Source: Verrucomicrobia bacterium UBA3841 | GTDB taxonomy: Bacteria > Verrucomicrobiota > Kiritimatiellia > RFP12 > UBA1067 | Direction: 5' to 3' | DNA: 35,547 nucleotides | NCBI GenBank assembly: GCA_002392765.1 | Contig: DGHT01000009.1 | Location: 1 to 35,547, forward strand | Shown here: positions 31,744 to 35,547 of the stretch, in pieces | Layout of the letters: each line of letters starts with the position of its first letter | Numbering within the stretch: position 1 is the stretch's first letter | Program-made: the position numbers and the translations under genes | The notes under the pieces: model-generated | The model's database searches: none | What the model was told of the DNA's origin: nothing | The model's input: only the letters and a program-made list of their open reading frames with translations

Positions 31744-32430
31744 ATGCCAACCACCCTGCCAGATGAATCACCCATAATGCTTTCCGCGCTGCAGCACTAC
31801 CTGTTCTGTCCGCGGCAATGTGCGCTCATTCATGTTGAGGGCGTCTGGAGCGAGAACTTCCTCACGGCCGCCGGTCGTCAGCTGCATGAGCGCGTTGACC
31901 GGCGGGGTGGCGAGACGCGCAGGAATGTCCATCTCGCAACGGCACTTCGGCTTACTTCTCAGCGTCTCGGCCTCACTGGCGTCGCGGACATGGTGGAGTT
32001 TCATCGTCGGGAAACACCGCAGGACGAAAGCGGGCGGATTGTGGCGGCGCGGTTGCCTGGACTGAGCGGATATTGGCGACCGTTCCCGGTTGAGTACAAA
32101 CGTGGAGTGCCGAAGTCGCACCGTGCCGACGAAGTTCAGCTTTGCGCCCAGGCCTTGTGCTTGGAAGAGATGCTCGGAGTCGCAATTGACGCGGGCGCAT
32201 TGTTCTATGGCGAGACGAGGCGGCGTACTGAAGTTGCGTTCGACTCCGGATTACGGACCCTGACTGAAAATGTAGCGGAGGAGGTCCATGCGCTCATGCG
32301 AACAAACTTAACGCCACCGCCGCATCAGGGCAAATGGTGCAATGCCTGCTCGATCGTCGAAGAATGCCGCCCGAAACTGTCTTGCCGTTCGGCCCGGGAT
32401 TGGCTGAAAAAGCAAGTCGAGAACATGTAG
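31744..32430 (+). CDS. cas4: Cas4 exonuclease of type I-C adaptation module
   Basis: 228 residues, a RecB-like nuclease with an Fe-S cluster that trims new spacers to the right PAM and length with Cas1-Cas2. Cluster cysteines are C22 in LFCPRQC and C199, C202 and C208 near the C-terminus. The nuclease motifs GVADMVEFH and PVEYKRG are in the middle third. The start lies 8 bp after the right flanking repeat and has no clear ribosome site in that repeat; an ATG at 31777 (MLSALQHYL) is an alternative that keeps all motifs. The flanking repeat may therefore have altered its expression. Confidence 0.92.
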   Translation: MPTTLPDESPIMLSALQHYLFCPRQCALIHVEGVWSENFLTAAGRQLHERVDRRGGETRRNVHLATALRLTSQRLGLTGVADMVEFHRRETPQDESGRIVAARLPGLSGYWRPFPVEYKRGVPKSHRADEVQLCAQALCLEEMLGVAIDAGALFYGETRRRTEVAFDSGLRTLTENVAEEVHALMRTNLTPPPHQGKWCNACSIVEECRPKLSCRSARDWLKKQVENM

Positions 32431-32465
32431 CGTGCGAAACGAAAAATACGTTCTTAAGGCCGACG

Positions 32466-32474
32466 TGATATAAT
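32466..32474 (+). promoter_or_regulatory. Extended -10 element upstream of the RhuM-family gene
   Basis: TGATATAAT in the 73-bp gap after cas4, 29 bp before the ATG, with a GGGGG ribosome site between. No clear -35. It may give the insert, and perhaps cas1-cas2, transcription independent of the upstream promoter. Confidence 0.6.
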
Positions 32475-32503
32475 AACAACTATTGAACGGGGGAAAAATA
32501 ACT

Positions 32504-33586
32504 ATGGCACGAAAAAAGAAAAAGAGCAACTGGGACAACATGGAGCCGCAGAAGTCGAGCGCGGCGCAGTTCCTTACGTATGTAGCCTCGGCTGGCATGA
32601 ATTCGGAGAAGTACGAAATCCGTTACGAGGATGAGAACATCTGGATGAGCCAGAAGATGCTGGCCCAGGTTTATGGCGTGGAGGTGCCAAACATCGCCTA
32701 CCATTTGCGAAAACTATTTGCCGATGCCGAATTAGACAAAGCTTCAGTTATTAAAGAAATTTTAATAACTGCCGACGACGGCAAGAATTACCGTGTCAAT
32801 CACTATGATTTGCGGGTAATAATCGCCCTTGGCTTCAAGATAGACAACGAGAAGGCCATTGCCTTCCGAAAGTGGGCCAATCAGATTGTGACGGAGTACA
32901 CAATCAAAGGCTGGGTGATGGATGACCAGCGGCTCAAGGACGGTACGCCGATCGCCGACAAGTATTTCGACCACTTGCTTGAGAAGATACGGGAAATCCG
33001 GTTGAGCGAGCGCAAGTTCTACCAGAAGGTCACCGATCTCTACGCTACCGCCGTTGACTACGACAAAACCTCGAATTTGACGCGCATCTTCTTCGCGACT
33101 GTGCAGAACCGCATGCATCAAGCCGTCCATGGACGCACGGCAGCACAGCTGATCTTCGAGCGCGCCGATGCCGAGAAGTCGCACATGGGACTCATGAGCT
33201 GGGAAGATGCTCCTGATGGCAAGATTCAGAAATACGACGTTTCAATTGCTAAGAACTACCTCACAGAAGAAGAGCTGAATGTCATGAAGCGCCTCGTCAA
33301 TGCATTCATTGACTTCGGGGAACTACAGGCAATGAGGAAAATTCCTATGACAATGGAAGACTGGAAGAAACGTCTTGAAGATTTTCTAGTCTTCTACGAC
33401 CGAAGACCGCGGCCATATACTGGCGATCCCGTGACGGCATATCAAGCGCAGCTCCATGCAGAGACTGAATTTGAGAAATACAAGATAGTGCAGGACAAGC
33501 TCTTCATGAGCGACTATGACCGCTATCTCCTTGAACTGGAAGAGCAGGCAAGGAAAGACAAAGGAACGCAGGGCGAAAAAGAATAA
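32504..33586 (+). CDS. RhuM-family (virulence RhuM) protein inserted between cas4 and cas1
   Basis: 360 residues. The N-terminal part IRYEDENIWMSQKMLAQVYG followed by VPNIAYHLRKLFADAELD, then DGKNYRVNHYDLRVIIALGF and FRKWANQIVTEYTIKGWVMDDQRLK, is the RhuM pattern, a helix-turn-helix-like DNA-binding module found in mobile and defence regions. The usual YRVKSxRGTQFR segment is replaced by FKIDNEKAIAFR. The C-terminal half (about 165-340) is helical and charged. The start at 32504 follows a GGGGG site; a TTG 21 bp upstream is less likely. Function is not established in this family. It interrupts the usual cas4-cas1-cas2 order. Confidence 0.75.
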   Translation: MARKKKKSNWDNMEPQKSSAAQFLTYVASAGMNSEKYEIRYEDENIWMSQKMLAQVYGVEVPNIAYHLRKLFADAELDKASVIKEILITADDGKNYRVNHYDLRVIIALGFKIDNEKAIAFRKWANQIVTEYTIKGWVMDDQRLKDGTPIADKYFDHLLEKIREIRLSERKFYQKVTDLYATAVDYDKTSNLTRIFFATVQNRMHQAVHGRTAAQLIFERADAEKSHMGLMSWEDAPDGKIQKYDVSIAKNYLTEEELNVMKRLVNAFIDFGELQAMRKIPMTMEDWKKRLEDFLVFYDRRPRPYTGDPVTAYQAQLHAETEFEKYKIVQDKLFMSDYDRYLLELEEQARKDKGTQGEKE

Positions 33587-33608
33587 TTCCGATTGACGAG
33601 GCTTGCCG

Positions 33609-34634
33609 ATGAAGAAACTCCTCAATACGCTTTATGTGACGACTCAGGACACGTACCTCCGCAAGGAGGGCGAAACAGTTGTCGTGGAAAAGGAGAAGCA
33701 GGTTCTTTTGCGACTACCGATACACACATTGCAGGGCATTGTCACATTCGGCAATGTGATGACAAGTCCGTTTCTGCTCAACCTCTGCGCTGAACGCGGC
33801 GTGTGCGTTTCGTTCATGTCGGAGTCCGGCAAGTTTCTTGCGAGAGTTACGGGGCCGGTTTCGGGGAATGTCCTTTTGCGCTTGGCCCAGATGCGGGCGT
33901 ATGAGGACAAAGCCAAGAAGAGCGAGATTGCACGGAATTTTGTGATAGGCAAGCTGTTGAATGCACGCAATGTCATCATGCGGCGCATCCGCGACCACGA
34001 CGAATCATCTTTGCTGCGCGAGGCTGCGGAGAAACATGCGGATGTTATACGTCGAGCCAGAGACTCGCCGCCGGACGCAGAGCGTCTGCGCGGGCTGGAA
34101 GGAGAAGCTGGAGCCGCTTATTTCGGCTGCTTCAACGAATTGCTCGTTGCGCAGAAAGAGGAGTTCGCGATATCGGGACGCAATCGTCGTCCGCCGACTG
34201 ATCCTATGAACGCATTATTGTCGTATCTCTATACCCTTCTGGCGCATGACTGCAGGGGCGCATTGGAGGGCGTAGGCCTTGATCCGCAAATAGGATTTCT
34301 CCATGAAGTTCGCCCAGGTCGTCCTGGACTAGCCCTTGATCTAATGGAGGAGTTCCGCGCAGTCTTGGCCGACAGAGTTGCTCTGTCGCTCGTGAATATG
34401 CGGCAGGTTGGGCCGCGAGATTTCAAGACTACGGAGTCCGGCGCGGTTGAGATCAAAGAGGATGCCCGGAAGACGCTCCTTCAGACATGGCAGAAGAAAA
34501 AACAGGAAACGATTCTGCATCCATTCCTTGAAGAGCGTGTGCCTATTGGGTTGTTACCGCATCTGCAGGCATTGCTGTTGGCCCGCCATCTCCGCAACGA
34601 CCTTGATGCGTATCCGCCATACATTCAGAAATAG
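33609..34634 (+). CDS. cas1: Cas1 integrase (type I-C)
   Basis: 341 residues. The metal-binding residues of the integrase are visible: Glu in RGLEGEAGAAYF (E164), His in FLHEVRPGRPG (H232) and Asp in LALDLMEEFR (D244). The N-terminal beta-domain starts KKLLNTLYVTTQDTYLRKEG as in I-C Cas1. With Cas2 it inserts spacers next to the leader. I chose the ATG at 33609; an in-frame TTG two codons earlier is possible. It follows the RhuM-family stop by 22 nt. Confidence 0.95.
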   Translation: MKKLLNTLYVTTQDTYLRKEGETVVVEKEKQVLLRLPIHTLQGIVTFGNVMTSPFLLNLCAERGVCVSFMSESGKFLARVTGPVSGNVLLRLAQMRAYEDKAKKSEIARNFVIGKLLNARNVIMRRIRDHDESSLLREAAEKHADVIRRARDSPPDAERLRGLEGEAGAAYFGCFNELLVAQKEEFAISGRNRRPPTDPMNALLSYLYTLLAHDCRGALEGVGLDPQIGFLHEVRPGRPGLALDLMEEFRAVLADRVALSLVNMRQVGPRDFKTTESGAVEIKEDARKTLLQTWQKKKQETILHPFLEERVPIGLLPHLQALLLARHLRNDLDAYPPYIQK

Positions 34635-34646
34635 GGAGATGCTATT

Positions 34647-34940
34647 ATGCTTATGCTGGTAAGTTACGACGTGAAAACTGTCAATGCGGCAGGCAGAAGA
34701 CGTCTGCGCCGCATTGCAAAGGCCTGCGAAGACTGGGGTGTTCGCGTTCAAAATTCCGTATTTGAATGTACTGTCGACTGGAGTCAATGGCTTAAACTTA
34801 AAAGCGATCTTGAGTCGATATGCGATCCGGAGCTTGACAGTCTGCGGTACTACAATCTTGGCAACAACTACAAAGAGAAAGTCGTTCATTATGGCGCAAA
34901 GCCCGCCATAGACCCTGCCGCCGATATTCTGCTTGTCTAA
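34647..34940 (+). CDS. cas2: Cas2 adaptation protein
   Basis: 97 residues of the ferredoxin-like Cas2 fold. It begins MLMLVSYDVKT with the conserved Asp at position 8, has NSVFECTVDWSQW in the middle and ends LGNNY then ADILLV. It bridges two Cas1 dimers during spacer capture. It starts 12 nt after cas1 with GGGAG before it and is the last protein gene before the array. Confidence 0.95.
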   Translation: MLMLVSYDVKTVNAAGRRRLRRIAKACEDWGVRVQNSVFECTVDWSQWLKLKSDLESICDPELDSLRYYNLGNNYKEKVVHYGAKPAIDPAADILLV

Positions 34941-34951
34941 TGTTGATTTTT

Positions 34952-34996
34952 TCCGCGAACCGCCAGCTCACAATAAATCCTTAGAAGGTTCGCGGA
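34952..34996 (+). promoter_or_regulatory. Inverted repeat after cas2
   Basis: TCCGCGAACC (34952-34961) and GGTTCGCGGA (34987-34996), a perfect 10-bp stem with a 25-base loop, 11 bp after the cas2 stop. No T-run follows, so it is not a standard terminator; it could protect the cas mRNA 3' end. Confidence 0.6.
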
Positions 34997-35068
34997 CAGA
35001 ATTGTTCTTTGACAGACGATTTTACCTTTGCATGCGCATTTTTTGAGTTTTCCGCCCAAAAAAAATTG

Positions 35069-35131
35069 TATAATATTAGCGTTTTGAATGGCAATACCAA
35101 TCAAAACGGCGATAATTGCTAAAATTGTCGC
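35069..35131 (+). promoter_or_regulatory. CRISPR leader: -10 element and two imperfect palindromes
   Basis: TATAAT (35069-35074) should start the pre-crRNA near 35081. There GTTTTGAATGG (35081-35091) and CCAATCAAAAC (35097-35107) form an 11-bp dyad with one mismatch. A second dyad, GCGATAATT (35109-35117) and AATTGTCGC (35123-35131), ends 1 bp before the first repeat. These may be leader-anchoring or host-factor sites for spacer integration. The rest of the leader is AT-rich, with a TTGACA at 35009-35014 lacking a matching -10. Confidence 0.6.
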
Positions 35132-35132
35132 G

Positions 35133-35547
35133 GTCGCCCGCCCCGCGCGGGCGTGAATTGAAACCCTGTGGAGATGTCTCATCCGTAGAAGAAGTTTGTC
35201 GCCCGCCCCGCGCGGGCGTGAATTGAAACCCGCGCTTGCCGCGGCGATTTCCCCGACAGGCCGGTCGCCCGCCCCGCGCGGGCGTGAATTGAAACTCGTC
35301 CGTCCAACCGAGTTGCGCCTTCAGCGCGGTCGCCCGCCCCGCGCGGGCGTGAATTGAAACCGTCGCCGCGCCGGAAGTGTTGGGCGCAAGTCGCGTCGCC
35401 CGCCCCGCGCGGGCGTGAATTGAAACTACCACGGTGCAAAGGGAGCGCTTGGGGGAGCGTCGCCCGCCCCGCGCGGGCGTGAATTGAAACCCGTCGATTG
35501 TGCGTGTGCCGAAAACTGGATATAGTCGCCCGCCCCGCGCGGGCGTG
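35133..35547 (+). CRISPR. Type I-C CRISPR array, leader-proximal end, truncated by window edge
   Basis: Six complete identical 32-bp repeats start at 35133, 35198, 35264, 35329, 35395 and 35459; a seventh at 35525 is cut after 23 bp. Each begins GTCGCCCGCC and ends GTGAATTGAAAC. Spacers are 33, 34, 33, 34, 32 and 34 bp. The repeat has a stem CGCCCGC/GCGGGCG with a 5-base loop and 11 bases after the stem, which matches the 5' handle left by Cas5c. Orientation is the same as the cas genes, with the leader on the left, so the newest spacers are those seen here. No spacer repeats another, and I see no match to the rest of the window. Confidence 0.98.

Noticed and set aside
35009..35037. A promoter at TTGACA (35009) in the leader
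   Set aside because: No -10-like hexamer lies at 16-19 bp; the TATAAT at 35069 is better placed for the array.
35076..35432. Minus-strand frames across the CRISPR array
   Set aside because: They translate the repeat itself (FNSRPRGAGD-type units) and are artefacts of the array.

Overview
This is a high-GC bacterial chromosome segment from a gut- or rumen-type member of the PVC group. A Kiritimatiellae or Lentisphaeria relative of Verrucomicrobiota is my best guess. The assignment is inference from gene content: a sialic-acid catabolic operon, an ECF sigma factor paired with a Ser/Thr kinase, a lipoprotein with a pseudopilin-like body, and heptamer 'GACTTCG' repeats flanking a four-helix-bundle gene. 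No rRNA or other decisive marker is present.

Layout. 1-530: minus-strand unknown gene cut by the window edge. 531-1073: a repeat-rich gap with three copies of a 26-bp repeat, an operator-like dyad and a long hairpin. 1074-3416: a Phd/YefM-type antitoxin whose toxin looks lost, then an ECF sigma factor overlapping a membrane Ser/Thr kinase. 3510-7548: a tight plus-strand operon of two paralogous small lipoproteins, hisC, a polyprenyl-phosphate sugar transferase, ruvC, a hemolysin-III/PAQR-like membrane protein and folK. 15036-7505 (minus): a sialic-acid operon in the order nanA, AGE-type epimerase, secreted sialidase, Kelch-Na+/solute symporter fusion and D-aminoacylase-like amidohydrolase. 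15171-15394: tRNA-Met(CAU) and tRNA-Leu(GAG). 15448-21781: an FkbH-like HAD protein and glyS on the plus strand, rpoN and a gspE/pilB ATPase on the minus strand, then tRNA-Pro(GGG). 21886-23661 (minus): the lipoprotein/pseudopilin-like hybrid.

23831-35547 is a type I-C CRISPR-Cas locus: cas3, cas5c, cas8c, cas7c, cas4, cas1, cas2, a leader, and an array of six complete spacers and seven repeats that runs off the window. It has three oddities. (a) An XRE regulator with a degenerate ImmA/IrrE-like domain overlaps cas3 by 4 nt and has its own strong, apparently leaderless promoter. (b) Between cas7c and cas4 sits a four-helix-bundle/zinc-ribbon gene, bracketed by about 130-bp direct repeats that are themselves hairpins. 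(c) Between cas4 and cas1 sits a RhuM-family gene with its own -10 element. The cas genes read visibly more AT-rich and less codon-biased than the flanking genes, whereas the XRE gene looks host-like.

How the parts fit. Sialidase releases sialic acid, the symporter imports it (its Kelch part possibly anomerising it), NanA splits it to ManNAc and pyruvate, and the AGE epimerase makes GlcNAc. The role of the amidohydrolase in this operon is open. RpoN beside a GspE/PilB ATPase suggests sigma-54 control of a pilus or secretion system. Many promoters carry the extended -10 TGATATAAT. All functions are inferred from sequence reading; no database search was run.
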